Source: Planktothrix rubescens CCAP 1459/22
GTDB taxonomy: Bacteria > Cyanobacteriota > Cyanobacteriia > Cyanobacteriales > Microcoleaceae
Reading direction: 5' to 3'
DNA length: 64,000 nt
NCBI GenBank assembly: GCA_904830895.1
Contig: LR882958.1
Coordinates: 620,001 to 684,000 of the forward strand
The notes beneath the pieces were generated by a model. The model searched no databases and had not been told where the DNA came from. It saw only the letters and a list, made by a program, of their open reading frames with translations. This document shows positions 26,270 through 36,295 of the stretch, one piece after another (the first letter of the stretch is position 1; each line of letters begins with the position of its first letter). Made by a program: the position numbers and the translations under genes.

Positions 26270-26962
26270 CTAATCCGTATTGCGTATTGCTTCAATTAAC
26301 CGGGAATAGTAGAAGCTAGTCCCGATCATAGTTTGTCGTTGAATCGAAAAACCATTGTCACTAAAAATTTTAACAATATTCGCTTCTTTATGTTGGTAAG
26401 CACGAGTAGTTTTACTCGGCCCTGGGAATAATTCCCCAACTTTTTTGAGTATAGTTAATGCTAAGGTTTTAGGAGCAAAACTCAAAATTACCCGTGATTC
26501 GGCTAGGGCACACAGATGAGAAATCATCTCAGGAATTTGATCTTGGGGATAATGAATCAAAACATCCAAACAAATCACCGTATGATAGCGACCTTGTAGG
26601 GTTTCTAAATCCTGGGCTGTGAAGCTGAGTTTCTGGATCACGTTCAGGCGGTCTTTTGCCCGATAATAGGCTTCAGCAACCATTTTTTCGGAAATATCAC
26701 TACCGTAGACGATGGCTCCAGCCTCTGCTAAGGGAATACTCAAACTACCCACACCACATCCCGCGTCACAGATGCTTAAACCCGGCAGGTTACCATCGGC
26801 TTTTAACCACTCCAAGACCTGATCGACGGTTTGTTGATGTCCTTGACGGATATCAAGTTGCACCTTATTCACTTGACCGTCACCGTAGATGCGTCTCCAC
26901 CGATCAAATCCTGTGCTATTAAAATAATCCCGAACTACGGTTTTCTCGTCTGCTACACTCAT
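26270..26962 (-). CDS. chlM: magnesium-protoporphyrin O-methyltransferase ChlM
   Basis: Methylates Mg-protoporphyrin IX with S-adenosylmethionine in chlorophyll synthesis. The 230-residue protein starts MSVADEKTVVRDYFNSTGFD, has the SAM-binding loop (CDAGCGVGSLSIPLA) and a typical C-terminal half (LSFAPKT, KVGELFPGPSKTTRAY, FYYSRLIEA). I chose the ATG at 26962 because homologs begin there; an ATG at 26998 would add 12 residues. Confidence 0.93.
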   Translation of the reverse strand: MSVADEKTVVRDYFNSTGFDRWRRIYGDGQVNKVQLDIRQGHQQTVDQVLEWLKADGNLPGLSICDAGCGVGSLSIPLAEAGAIVYGSDISEKMVAEAYYRAKDRLNVIQKLSFTAQDLETLQGRYHTVICLDVLIHYPQDQIPEMISHLCALAESRVILSFAPKTLALTILKKVGELFPGPSKTTRAYQHKEANIVKIFSDNGFSIQRQTMIGTSFYYSRLIEAIRNTD

Positions 26963-27107
26963 GGGTTTGTTTGAAATTAATTCCGTCCAAACCTTCATTG
27001 TAAGGTATACGGGAGCAGAGGGGGCAGTGGGATCAGGAGAGGCAGACTCTTTCTATTACCCATTACCCAAAACCCATTACCCATTACCCAAAGGATTAGT
27101 GTGCCGT

Positions 27108-27626
27108 TTATTGAACGCGGACGTCGATGACTGTACCGTTGAAGTTGTAGTTTTTGCCGTCAAGTTCAACGGTAGTACCCACTTTGATTTTGATATTGCC
27201 TAAAACTGGGCCTGTCTCGGTGATTTGACCTTTTCCTTCTAAGGTTAAAAGCAAATTATTATTAAATAGATTATCGGCGGTGGGGTCAGGTAGGGCTTTT
27301 AATGTGCCATCCGGTTGAGTCACGGGGATAATTCTGGGTAAAAAATTGACTTTATTCAAAGTAACTTGACCATAGGGTTGATTCCGAATAATTAAGTTAG
27401 TTTTTTCTCCGGTTTTAAATAATTCTTTGGCGTTACTGCTTTTGAGTCCTACCACCAAAACATCTATGGTCACGGGGCGGGTTGTCACACCGACTTGAGC
27501 CACTGAACCCGATGTGCCTGGATAAAAGAAAATCCCAAACAGCACCAGTAAAATTACTAAAGCTGCACCGAAATCGAGAATGCTAATCCTACCAAAGAGA
27601 CGACCTTGAGAATCTAAAATTTTCAT
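27108..27626 (-). CDS. DUF4330 domain-containing membrane-anchored protein
   Basis: A protein of about 172 residues starting MKILDSQGRLFGRISILDFG, with one transmembrane helix (AALVILLVLFGIFFYPG) and an extracytoplasmic beta-rich domain (VTIDVLVVGLKSSN to GTVIDVRVQ). The family is widespread in cyanobacteria and of unknown function. It lies upstream of chlM in the same direction (145 bp gap). The five residues encoded before this ATG are not family-like. Confidence 0.85.
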   Translation of the reverse strand: MKILDSQGRLFGRISILDFGAALVILLVLFGIFFYPGTSGSVAQVGVTTRPVTIDVLVVGLKSSNAKELFKTGEKTNLIIRNQPYGQVTLNKVNFLPRIIPVTQPDGTLKALPDPTADNLFNNNLLLTLEGKGQITETGPVLGNIKIKVGTTVELDGKNYNFNGTVIDVRVQ

Positions 27627-27788
27627 AGAACAAATGCACAATAAGTTTTACAAAGGATTGAACCTTGTCGATTGACACCAAACCTGTATTAGAGGGAAAA
27701 ATTCAAGGAAACAGCGACAAACAGAACAACCCACGGTCAAGTTATAGCAGGGAACACCGGAACACCGGAACAGCCCCCCCCCAAACCC

Positions 27789-29211
27789 CAGGGCTGTTTC
27801 AAAGTCAGGTGAAAAAGAGTAAAGAAAGAGCGATCGCCACCTGATAAAATGGAGAGCGATCACCATTTTTTTCTAAAATAAAGATGCTAACAAGTTTAAT
27901 AGAAAATTTAAAAGAAGTCAAGGATTTCCGAAAAAATCAGGGAAAAAGGTATAGTTTATGGGAAGTGCTATTAGTAGTAGTTTTAGGGGTGATGTCAGGG
28001 CATCAAGGATATCGAGAGATGGAATATTTTGTCAAAGCCAACGAAGTTATCCTGAAAAGAACATTCAATATCTATAGCCAAGGAATGCCATCTTATTCAA
28101 CAATAAGGAGGGTGATGAGAGGAGTAGACGAGAAGGATTTAAGCAAAATAGTAAAAGAATGGTCAAGAGAGAATTCTCCTAAATTAAAGGGAATAGAGGG
28201 ATTAGCAATAGATGGAAAAAGTTTAAGAAGTACGGTAAAAGACCCAGGCAATCAGCAGCAAAACATGGTAATAATGGTATCTCTATTTAGTCAAGAAACC
28301 GGATTAGTATTAGCGACGGAAAAGTTCGAGAGTAAAACCGGTTCAGAACAAGCTGTAGCCCAAGGGATAATAGAAGAATGTGGTCTAAAAGGAAAGTTAA
28401 TAACTGCGGATGCGTTACATTGTAATGTCACCACAGTCCGAAAGATTATCGAGAGTGAAAACGATTATTTAATCGCGGTTAAAAAGAATCAAATCAAACT
28501 GTATAATCAAATTGAAAAAATTACAAAAACGACGAAAGCTGAAAGTATAGATACTCAAAAAGAGAGGGGTCATGGACGAGAAATAACTCGTCGGGTATCA
28601 GTGTTTAAAAATTCGATAAAAATTGAAAGCCCTTGGGAACATATTCAAAGTATAATTCAGGTAGAAAGGTGGGGATACAGAGGAAAAAAGCCTTATAGAG
28701 AAACGGTTTATTATATAAGTAGTATCTGGGAAAAGGCGGATTTTTTTTCCAAAAAAATTAAAGGGCATTGGGGGATTGAGAATCAAGTTCATTGGGTAAA
28801 AGATGTGTTATTTAAAGAGGATAGTATGAAAATTCATCAAGTACAAGCCGCGACTAATTGGGCACTGCTCAACACCCTAGGATTGAATATTTTCAGAGGT
28901 TTAGGATTTTTGTCAATAACAGAGGGAAGAAGGTGGTTAGGAAATCATTGGGAGAAATTAGTGGCTATCTCTTAATCCGAAGGTTAAAAATGAAAAAATA
29001 GAGCAATTAATTTAGGAAAAATAGATAAAAATCGGGAATGTAAGTCTTACTCCATAGGGAATAAGAATATTTATGCTGCTTAGATAATACCTCCTATAAT
29101 TAATATTAATATAGCAATTATATGAAATATTAATTATTCGGAAAATAGCTATCATGTTTGAGAATTATGACCCAAAAGTAGGCTATAATTTTCAAACATG
29201 AAACAGCCCTG
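27789..29211 (+). mobile_element. complete ISAs1-family insertion sequence (1,423 bp)
   Basis: The element is bounded by inverted repeats CAGGGCTGTTTCA (27789-27801) and TGAAACAGCCCTG (29199-29211). Identical 10-bp direct repeats CCCCAAACCC lie outside (27779-27788 and 29212-29221), the target duplication of a recent insertion. It carries one transposase gene. A shorter relative lies at 42517-43546. Confidence 0.9.
27884..28975 (+). CDS. ISAs1 family transposase
   Basis: A 363-residue DDE transposase. The N-terminal DUF4372-like helical domain (LIENLKEVKDFRKNQGKRYS) is followed by the first catalytic Asp in GLAIDGKSLRST, the second in LITADALHCN, and the Glu region in GHWGIENQVHWVKDVLFKED. 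The frame is intact with no frameshift, so the enzyme is probably active and could also mobilise the deleted copy at 42.5 kb. Confidence 0.93.
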   Translation: MLTSLIENLKEVKDFRKNQGKRYSLWEVLLVVVLGVMSGHQGYREMEYFVKANEVILKRTFNIYSQGMPSYSTIRRVMRGVDEKDLSKIVKEWSRENSPKLKGIEGLAIDGKSLRSTVKDPGNQQQNMVIMVSLFSQETGLVLATEKFESKTGSEQAVAQGIIEECGLKGKLITADALHCNVTTVRKIIESENDYLIAVKKNQIKLYNQIEKITKTTKAESIDTQKERGHGREITRRVSVFKNSIKIESPWEHIQSIIQVERWGYRGKKPYRETVYYISSIWEKADFFSKKIKGHWGIENQVHWVKDVLFKEDSMKIHQVQAATNWALLNTLGLNIFRGLGFLSITEGRRWLGNHWEKLVAIS

Positions 29212-29327
29212 CCCCAAACCCCCCGTGCCCGGCAGGGCTAGGGGGGGAGGGAACACCGGGGGAAAACACTTTACCGTCTGGGTTCCAAGATCCGTCTGGT
29301 GTCTTAACTGCCTTGGCGGTTGCTATA

Positions 29328-29668
29328 CCATCAAAAATTTTAAATTTAAAGGCGATTAAGAAGCCAAAATAGAGGTAAAGATTCTCGTTTAATCTCCAAA
29401 GATAACATCAATCTGGATTTTGTCTTCTACAATACCTCTGGCCCCTAGCACCCGAAATCTCAACCCCAAAAATCGCCTACAAGGTTGCCAGAGTTAGAGT
29501 AAACGGCAAAATTAGGTAAGACATCCACTAAAAATACCAATATGCTGGTAGTAGGAAAGGGTGTTACCCCCCAGGTATTCCAACCCTTTTCTTTGATCAT
29601 TAGCCCAGTTTACCCAAAACCGAGTCCCAAACCTGATTCCACTCAGTACCAACCCCAATCAGCCTTCT
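29328..29668. other. intergenic stretch upstream of the hybrid kinase
   Basis: About 340 bp with no gene on either strand. It includes AT-rich DNA and a CACCCGAAATCTC-type segment. The promoter of the large kinase gene is probably here, but I see no clear -10/-35 pair. Confidence 0.4.
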
Positions 29669-32600
29669 ATGTTTATTCCCTCAGTCTATCAAGCGATTAA
29701 CCGCTATCCCCTCACCACAACACCGGAAACCCCTGTATCCGAGGTGATTTTGTTGATGAGTCGTACCCATTCTAGTTGTATTTTTGTGATTGAAGCGGAT
29801 GATAGTGTCAATCAAAAGCCAACGATTATCGGAATTTTTACAGAACAAGATATTATTCAGCTTAATTCTATTGGAGATCCATTGCGAGGATTTCCAATTT
29901 CTCAAATTATGATTCGGTCATTTCTCACGGTGAAAGAATCGGAGGTTGATGATATATTTACCCTGATGGGAATATTAGAAAAACATCAAATTCAACAGCT
30001 TCCAGTTGTTGATGATCAAGGAAAATTAGTCGGGGTCATTAGTCCTAAAATTATTCTAAAACTCTCTTTAAGAGATTCAGAAGCTAGAAAAATAGCTAGA
30101 TATTTACCCTCTGTTTCTGAAGAAATTTCTACAGAATTATCTGATAACTCGGATTTGGTGTTACCTGAATATCATCCCAGTTGCCAACAACTTCTGGATC
30201 ATCTTTTTATTCCCGATCATTTAATTAAACTGAATCAACTTGCTCCTATTGCCGCTGCTAAAATTGTGCCGACATCGGGGGAGACAACTCTACGAGAATT
30301 AACGGAATTAATGTTTAACTATGGTGTGGATGAAATTGTAATTACAGAAACCTCTCCTTCTAATTCTAAGTTAACAGGGGATCAGATTTATATAACACAA
30401 TCTCAATATAAATGGGTGGGTGTTGTGACTTCCCATGACATTATTTCCATGCAGGCATTGGGCTTGGATCTAAAAACTGTAAAAGCAATTACGATTTGTA
30501 ATACTCCGCCTTTGGTTTTGCGATCGCAGGTTTCCCTCAAAACGGCATTAAACTTAATGAGAAAATATTATTATCAACTGCCCATAATTTTAGTGGATGA
30601 TCATAATAATCCCGTCACCCTCATCTCCCCTAAAAACCTATTGTTGCAAGTTCTCCAACCCAAATCAATGCACAATACCCTATTAAGTTGGCAGCATCAA
30701 TTTCAGCAGGTATTAAAAGCAACTCCATCTTCTCCTGAGTCCTTGCCTTTACCCTCAAATCATCCAGTTACGAAACCTTTAAAATCAAACCTAGAAGGAA
30801 TTTATCATTGGAACTTAAAAACGAATAAAATTTTATATTCTTCCCAATGGAAAGCCATGTTAGGATATCAAGATCATGAGATTAAAAATACCCGAGAAGA
30901 ATGGTTAAGTCGGATTCATCCTCAAGATTTGAAACTGGTTAAAGTCGCTCTAAAAGATTATTTTTCCAAGAAAAATAGTGAATATATTATAGAATATCGT
31001 ATCCGGTGTAAAGACGGTCAATATAAATCTGTACGCAGTCAAGGTCAGGGGTTTTGGAGTGAACAAGGGGAACCTTTGCACTTGATTGGGACTCAAATTG
31101 ATCTAGCATCTGATCACTTAGAAAAAACTCCATCCTTGAATGGTAATTATCCCATTGATGATCCGATTCAGCAATTAAAATCTATTGTGTTTAAAACCGA
31201 TAGTCAAGGAAATTTTATATTTTTAAATCCCGCCTGGACGCAGTTAACGGGATTAACCATAGAAAATAGCTTAGGGACATCATTTGTAAATTATATTTAT
31301 TCTCAAGATCGGACAAAAGTTAGCCAATGGTTTGAATGCTTAATGTTAGGTCGTCCCAAAACGGAACAACTTGATGTCCGAATGTTAGTGTTTAATCTTA
31401 AAGAGAAGGAAGGGGGCGAAAAGTCTTCTCAACCTGCAACTCGCCAGGTTTTAATTTCAGGTCAATTAATTTTAGATAAACACAAGCATATTTTGGGAGT
31501 TTTAGGAACATTAAATGATATTGCGGAACAGTTTAAAGAGTTAAATGATCTCAGAGAAAGAGAAAGACTAATCCATCAATTCTACGAAATTACTGTTAGT
31601 AATAACACGGATTTTAAAACTCGAATTAGTGCGATCTTGAGTTTGGGTTGTCATCGGTTTGGTATGGATATTGGTCTACTGGGAAAAGTTTTTGCCGACC
31701 GATATGAAGTGATTTCTTCCTATCTTGCTGATGATTTTCCTTTTGGATTTGCCAAGGGCGATACCTTAGCCATTGAACAAACCTTTGAATGGGAATCCTT
31801 AAAAACAGAGGATGTTGTTTGTTTAGAATCAATTAAACAATCACCTTGGAAAGACCATCCTGCCTATCAAACCCGACGTTTAGAAGCCTATATTGGTATT
31901 CGGGTGATGGTGGGGGGAAGGGTCTATGGAACTTTGAGTTTTATGAGTCGCAATTCCCGCGCCCCATTTCAAGAATTGGATTTAGAAATTATGGAATTAA
32001 TGGCAAATTATATTGGCAATGAAATTGCTAGGGATCATTCTCAAGAAATTCTCCAACAACAAAATCAACATTTATTATTACTCAAAGAAATTACCCATAA
32101 GGTTCGTTCTAAATTAGATACGCAAGAGATTTTTCAAACTACTGCTACGCAAATTGGTAGAATTTTTGGGGTAAATCGTTGTTCAATTTATACCTATCGA
32201 TCTGACCCTTATGCCCATTTATCTTGTGTGGCAGAATATCTGGAATCCGGTTATGATTCTACCTTGAATTTTGAAATTTCTGTAAGTTATAATCCCTATA
32301 TTAAAAAACTCTTAGCTGAAGATCAAGCGATCGCTTCGGTGGATGTTTTTACCGAACCTTTATTAGAATCCTCTACCCCGATATGTCGGCGCATGGGGTT
32401 AAAATCAATGTTAGCGGTTCGGACTTCCTATCAAGGAGATGCTAACGGTATTATGATGCTGCATCAATGCGATAAAATGCGGCAATGGATACCCGAAGAA
32501 ATTGAATTTTTAGAAGATGTTGCCAATCAAGTTGGTTTAACCTTAGCCCAGGCTAAACTATTAGAAGCAGAGGTTAAAAATCGTCAACAATTAGCTGAAC

Positions 32601-34861
32601 AAAATAAAGATTTAGAAGAAGCTAGATTAGCCGCAGAAGTGGCGAGTCGGGCGAAAAGTGAATTTCTTGCCACTATGAGTCACGAAATCCGTACTCCGAT
32701 GAATGCAGTAATTGGGATGACGGGGTTACTATTAGATATGAATTTAACCCCGGAACAATTAGATTTTGTCGAAACCATTCGCACCAGTGGCGATGCTTTA
32801 TTAACGATTATTAATGATATTTTAGACTTTTCTAAGATTGAATCAGGTAAATTAGACTTAGAAACTAATCCGTTTAAACTGCGAGATTGTTTAGAAGAAT
32901 CCCTAGATTTACTTTCAGGAAAAGCCGCAGAAAAAGGTCTGGAAATTGCCTATTTAATTGAACCTTCTACCCCTCAAATTATTTTGGGCGATGTGACCCG
33001 ACTCCGCCAAGTTTTAGTGAATTTACTGAGTAATGCGGTGAAGTTTACCGCCCAAGGAGAGGTGGTAGTTTCGGTGAAAGCTTCGGAGGTAACTAATCTT
33101 CCAATTAACCTTAATACTGCCCCAACAATAGCCCATAAAATTTATGATATTCAGTTTGCGGTTAAGGATACCGGAATTGGGATTCCTGCCGATCGCATGG
33201 ATCGTTTATTTAAAGCCTTTTCTCAGGTCGATGCTTCCACTTCTCGTCAGTATGGAGGCACGGGTTTAGGATTAGCAATTAGTCAACGTTTATGTGAAAT
33301 GATGGGGGGACAAATGTGGGTGGTGAGTCGATCTCAATCCAATTCTTATACTGACAATCAATCTTTTATTTCGACAATAACTGGCAATCCTCCCGATGAT
33401 TTTGTTAAGGAATTTGAGTTAGATGCAGGTTCAACTTTTTACTTTACTATTCGAGTGGAAGCAATTACAAAAATTGAAGCCAATGAACTTTCCGGTTTCC
33501 TGGTGGGTAAGAGATTATTAATTGTGGAAAATCATGGAATTAATCAAACGGTTTTAATCCGACAAGCTAAATCTTGGGGCATGATTCCTATTTCAGTTAA
33601 AACCGGACATGAAGCCTTAAATGTGTTAAAAAATAATCCTGATTTTGATTTGATTATTTTAGGCATGAATTTGGCTGATGTTGATGGGATTAATTTAGCT
33701 AAACGGATTCGAGATTGGGAACGAAGTCGTGCAGAAATATTCCCCGAACAGAAACCAATTAATATTACCTTCTTTAATTATGTGGTGAATACCGATTTGG
33801 CTAAACAGGTAGAACACAGTAATATTAATTGTGCCGGATTTATTAATAAACCTCTGAAACAATCACAGTTTTATAATACTTTGCTTCAAATTTTGGGTGA
33901 GTCTATAGAAAGTGCTATTCAAGAACCTGGGAAATCTTTAGGAGGATCAAATACGTTATCTGTTACCCCTTCTAGTAATTTAAAAATTTTGCTGGCAGAA
34001 GATCATGTTGTTAACCAAAAAGTGGCAATTCAAATGTTACAACGATTGGGATATCGTGCGGATATTGCTGGGAATGGATTGGAGGTTTTAGACGCTTTAA
34101 ATCGACAATATTATGATGTGATTTTGATGGATGTTCAAATGCCCTTAATGGATGGTTTAGAAACCACCCGTCGCATTTGTGAAGAATATGCCAATCGTCC
34201 TAATAAACCTTGGATTATTGCGATGACGGCTAATGCTATGCAAGGCGATCGAGAAATGTGTTTAGCCGCTGGCATGAATGATTATATTACTAAACCTGTT
34301 CGTCGGGAAGAACTCGCCAAAGCCCTATCCCAATGTAAACCAATTCAGAATGGAAATGGTTATAAATCTTTGGAAAATTTATCGGATTTTGGCAGTAACG
34401 GACATTCTAATTCATCTTCTGAATCTCCGGCTAATTCTAATGGTAATGTGCCAGAATCTTCGGCGATTGATCAACAAGTATTAGAAAGTTTAAGGGAATA
34501 TGATGATGAAGATGATCCCTTTTTCAATAGCTTAATTCAGGATTATTTAGCCGATACTCCTCAAAAAATTGCCCAAATTAAAACGGCAATCAACACTCAA
34601 GATATCCAAGGGTTAAAAGAAGCTTCCCATACCCTAAAATCTAGTAGTGCTCAATTGGGTGCTCTTAATTTTTCGGGGTTATGCAAGGAGTTGGAATATA
34701 TGGGACGGGCAGGAATGGCCGCAGAAGATGGCACAAATCTGGAATGTTTTACATCGGGAAAAGCAGCTACCGGGTTATCTAAAATGGAAACGGAATGGTT
34801 AAGAGTCAAAGCCACTTTAGAACTGGAATTATCTAAGGAAACCCTGAATATACACAATTAA
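29669..34861 (+). CDS. CBS/PAS/GAF hybrid histidine kinase with two receivers and HPt
   Basis: A 1730-residue cytoplasmic hybrid kinase. Approximate order: CBS pairs at 1-140 and 190-335; PAS at 365-470 and 495-630; GAF at 640-790 and 805-975; HisKA with [16 protein letters not shown] (His about 1005); HATPase (about 1110-1260, GTGLGLAIS). A first receiver (about 1285-1400) reads [11 protein letters not shown], so the phospho-Asp is Gly. A second receiver (about 1435-1555) is intact ([17 protein letters not shown]), and an HPt domain with [12 protein letters not shown] follows (His about 1653). CBS domains suggest adenine-nucleotide sensing (inference). No adjacent response regulator is seen. 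Confidence 0.93.
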   Translation: MFIPSVYQAINRYPLTTTPETPVSEVILLMSRTHSSCIFVIEADDSVNQKPTIIGIFTEQDIIQLNSIGDPLRGFPISQIMIRSFLTVKESEVDDIFTLMGILEKHQIQQLPVVDDQGKLVGVISPKIILKLSLRDSEARKIARYLPSVSEEISTELSDNSDLVLPEYHPSCQQLLDHLFIPDHLIKLNQLAPIAAAKIVPTSGETTLRELTELMFNYGVDEIVITETSPSNSKLTGDQIYITQSQYKWVGVVTSHDIISMQALGLDLKTVKAITICNTPPLVLRSQVSLKTALNLMRKYYYQLPIILVDDHNNPVTLISPKNLLLQVLQPKSMHNTLLSWQHQFQQVLKATPSSPESLPLPSNHPVTKPLKSNLEGIYHWNLKTNKILYSSQWKAMLGYQDHEIKNTREEWLSRIHPQDLKLVKVALKDYFSKKNSEYIIEYRIRCKDGQYKSVRSQGQGFWSEQGEPLHLIGTQIDLASDHLEKTPSLNGNYPIDDPIQQLKSIVFKTDSQGNFIFLNPAWTQLTGLTIENSLGTSFVNYIYSQDRTKVSQWFECLMLGRPKTEQLDVRMLVFNLKEKEGGEKSSQPATRQVLISGQLILDKHKHILGVLGTLNDIAEQFKELNDLRERERLIHQFYEITVSNNTDFKTRISAILSLGCHRFGMDIGLLGKVFADRYEVISSYLADDFPFGFAKGDTLAIEQTFEWESLKTEDVVCLESIKQSPWKDHPAYQTRRLEAYIGIRVMVGGRVYGTLSFMSRNSRAPFQELDLEIMELMANYIGNEIARDHSQEILQQQNQHLLLLKEITHKVRSKLDTQEIFQTTATQIGRIFGVNRCSIYTYRSDPYAHLSCVAEYLESGYDSTLNFEISVSYNPYIKKLLAEDQAIASVDVFTEPLLESSTPICRRMGLKSMLAVRTSYQGDANGIMMLHQCDKMRQWIPEEIEFLEDVANQVGLTLAQAKLLEAEVKNRQQLAEQNKDLEEARLAAEVASRAKSEFLATMSHEIRTPMNAVIGMTGLLLDMNLTPEQLDFVETIRTSGDALLTIINDILDFSKIESGKLDLETNPFKLRDCLEESLDLLSGKAAEKGLEIAYLIEPSTPQIILGDVTRLRQVLVNLLSNAVKFTAQGEVVVSVKASEVTNLPINLNTAPTIAHKIYDIQFAVKDTGIGIPADRMDRLFKAFSQVDASTSRQYGGTGLGLAISQRLCEMMGGQMWVVSRSQSNSYTDNQSFISTITGNPPDDFVKEFELDAGSTFYFTIRVEAITKIEANELSGFLVGKRLLIVENHGINQTVLIRQAKSWGMIPISVKTGHEALNVLKNNPDFDLIILGMNLADVDGINLAKRIRDWERSRAEIFPEQKPINITFFNYVVNTDLAKQVEHSNINCAGFINKPLKQSQFYNTLLQILGESIESAIQEPGKSLGGSNTLSVTPSSNLKILLAEDHVVNQKVAIQMLQRLGYRADIAGNGLEVLDALNRQYYDVILMDVQMPLMDGLETTRRICEEYANRPNKPWIIAMTANAMQGDREMCLAAGMNDYITKPVRREELAKALSQCKPIQNGNGYKSLENLSDFGSNGHSNSSSESPANSNGNVPESSAIDQQVLESLREYDDEDDPFFNSLIQDYLADTPQKIAQIKTAINTQDIQGLKEASHTLKSSSAQLGALNFSGLCKELEYMGRAGMAAEDGTNLECFTSGKAATGLSKMETEWLRVKATLELELSKETLNIHN

Positions 34862-34948
34862 TAATTGTTGATTTTTACTCCCTGAGTATTGACGTTTTTC
34901 TATTAATTCTTTAGAATTAATCATGAGGAAAAAAATTAAATTTTAAGT

Positions 34949-35998
34949 ATGATTCCTGTGATTTTGGCTGGTGGAAAAGGTGAACGGTTTTGGCCCCTAA
35001 GTCGGAAACATCGACCTAAACAATTTTTGAGTTTAGATGGCAGTGGGATTAGTTTATTACAAACCACCGCAGAAAGGTTATTACCTTTAACCGAAAGTTG
35101 GGAGGGTTTATGGGTCGTAACTTCTGCTTTATTGGAGTCGGGAGTTCAAACTCAATTACCCCAATTACCCCACCCCAATATTTTAGCTGAACCGGAAGGA
35201 CGAGACACCGCCGCTGCCCTAACCTGGACAACTTTAGAAGTAGCAAAACGTTACGGGGAAGAAGCAGTAATTGGGTTTTTTCCGGCGGATCATTGGATTG
35301 CGGAACCGGAGAAATTTCGCCAAACTTTAAAGGCGGCGGAGGTATTAGCAAAAACCCAAGATGTGATTGTTACTTTGGGGGTAAAACCCACATATCCTTC
35401 CACTGGATATGGTTATATTGAACAGGGGGAAGAAATTGGAATCTTTGATGGATTTCCCGCTTATAAAGTGGCTCGTTTTACTGAAAAACCCAATCGAGAA
35501 ACGGCAGAAAATTTCTTAGAAACCGGGAGATTTAGTTGGAATGGTGGAATTTTTGTATTTCGTGTCGGTGTGGTTTTAGCAGAATTAAAAACATATCTTC
35601 CTGAGTTAGTTAGCGCCTTAGAATTGAAAGGAAAAGACGCTTATCCTGAGTTGAAAAAAATTAGTATTGATTACGCCTTAATGGAAAAAACCCAGAAAGC
35701 CTGTGTTTTACCCGTTGAATTTGGCTGGGATGATTTAGGGGATTGGAATGGGTTAGAACGATTATTAGGGGGAGATAAACCTAACGTAGAATTGGTTAAA
35801 CATATTGGTTTAGATACAAAAGGCACAATTTTATTTAGTTCCAGTGATGAAGATGTGATCGTAACACTGGGGATTGAGGATTTAGTGATTGTGCGGGATG
35901 GAAATGTCACCCTCATTGCTAAAAAAGATCGAACTCAAGATATTAAACAGGTGTTAAAAACCCTAGGAGATGATCCAGAATTTCAGAAACTCTTGTAA
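34949..35998 (+). CDS. manC: mannose-1-phosphate guanylyltransferase
   Basis: Makes GDP-mannose from GTP and mannose-1-phosphate for polysaccharide and glycan synthesis. The 349-residue protein has the pyrophosphorylase signature PVILAGGKGERFWPLSRKHR, then the PKQF motif, GRDTAAAL, FTEKPN and WNGGIFVF. It lacks the cupin isomerase domain of bifunctional ManC/AlgA. The start at 34949 fits the family. It stands 87 bp after the hybrid kinase and could share its transcript. Confidence 0.9.
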   Translation: MIPVILAGGKGERFWPLSRKHRPKQFLSLDGSGISLLQTTAERLLPLTESWEGLWVVTSALLESGVQTQLPQLPHPNILAEPEGRDTAAALTWTTLEVAKRYGEEAVIGFFPADHWIAEPEKFRQTLKAAEVLAKTQDVIVTLGVKPTYPSTGYGYIEQGEEIGIFDGFPAYKVARFTEKPNRETAENFLETGRFSWNGGIFVFRVGVVLAELKTYLPELVSALELKGKDAYPELKKISIDYALMEKTQKACVLPVEFGWDDLGDWNGLERLLGGDKPNVELVKHIGLDTKGTILFSSSDEDVIVTLGIEDLVIVRDGNVTLIAKKDRTQDIKQVLKTLGDDPEFQKLL

Positions 35999-36099
35999 TC
36001 AGAGAAATTTGTATTAACAATAACCATTTGGGAGAGATGGCAAACGTCAATGATGTAACTGATGATAGACATTAGCTTTGTGGGATGGAAAGAGACTAG

Positions 36100-36128
36100 C
36101 ACAGTGATTGATTTTTGTGATCACTGTG
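36100..36128. promoter_or_regulatory. perfect 9-bp inverted repeat CACAGTGAT/ATCACTGTG
   Basis: A stem of nine pairs with an 11-base T-rich loop, in the 300-bp gap between manC and the SagB-like gene. There is no strong T tract directly after it, so it may be an operator or attenuator rather than the manC terminator. The gap holds no gene otherwise. Confidence 0.4.
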
Positions 36129-36295
36129 GCTTTGTCCTTTTGATCTGGTGTAGCGAGATCTTTTTCAAAATGTTGGGTTGAGTCAATCACCCAAATATTC
36201 CCAAAAGTAGAAATCAATTTCAGAAAATAGGAAGAAACTGAAAAGAAAAGTCTACACTAAAGAAAAGCGTTATTCTTCTGCATCAGGTTAATCTT

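Larger units (their letters stand above)
27742..29327. repeat. MITE split by an ISAs1 insertion
   Basis: Left part 27742-27788 (TATAGCAGGGAACACCGG, C run) and right part 29212-29327 (G run, GGAACACCGGGGG..., TGCTATA) are the two halves of the element that is intact at 7969-8109. The outer ends are TATAGCA and TGCTATA. The ISAs1 element sits in the C/G palindrome between 10-bp direct repeats. Confidence 0.7.

Noticed and set aside
26656-26922. Plus-strand frame inside chlM
   Set aside because: His/Arg/Tyr-rich antisense shadow of a conserved gene.
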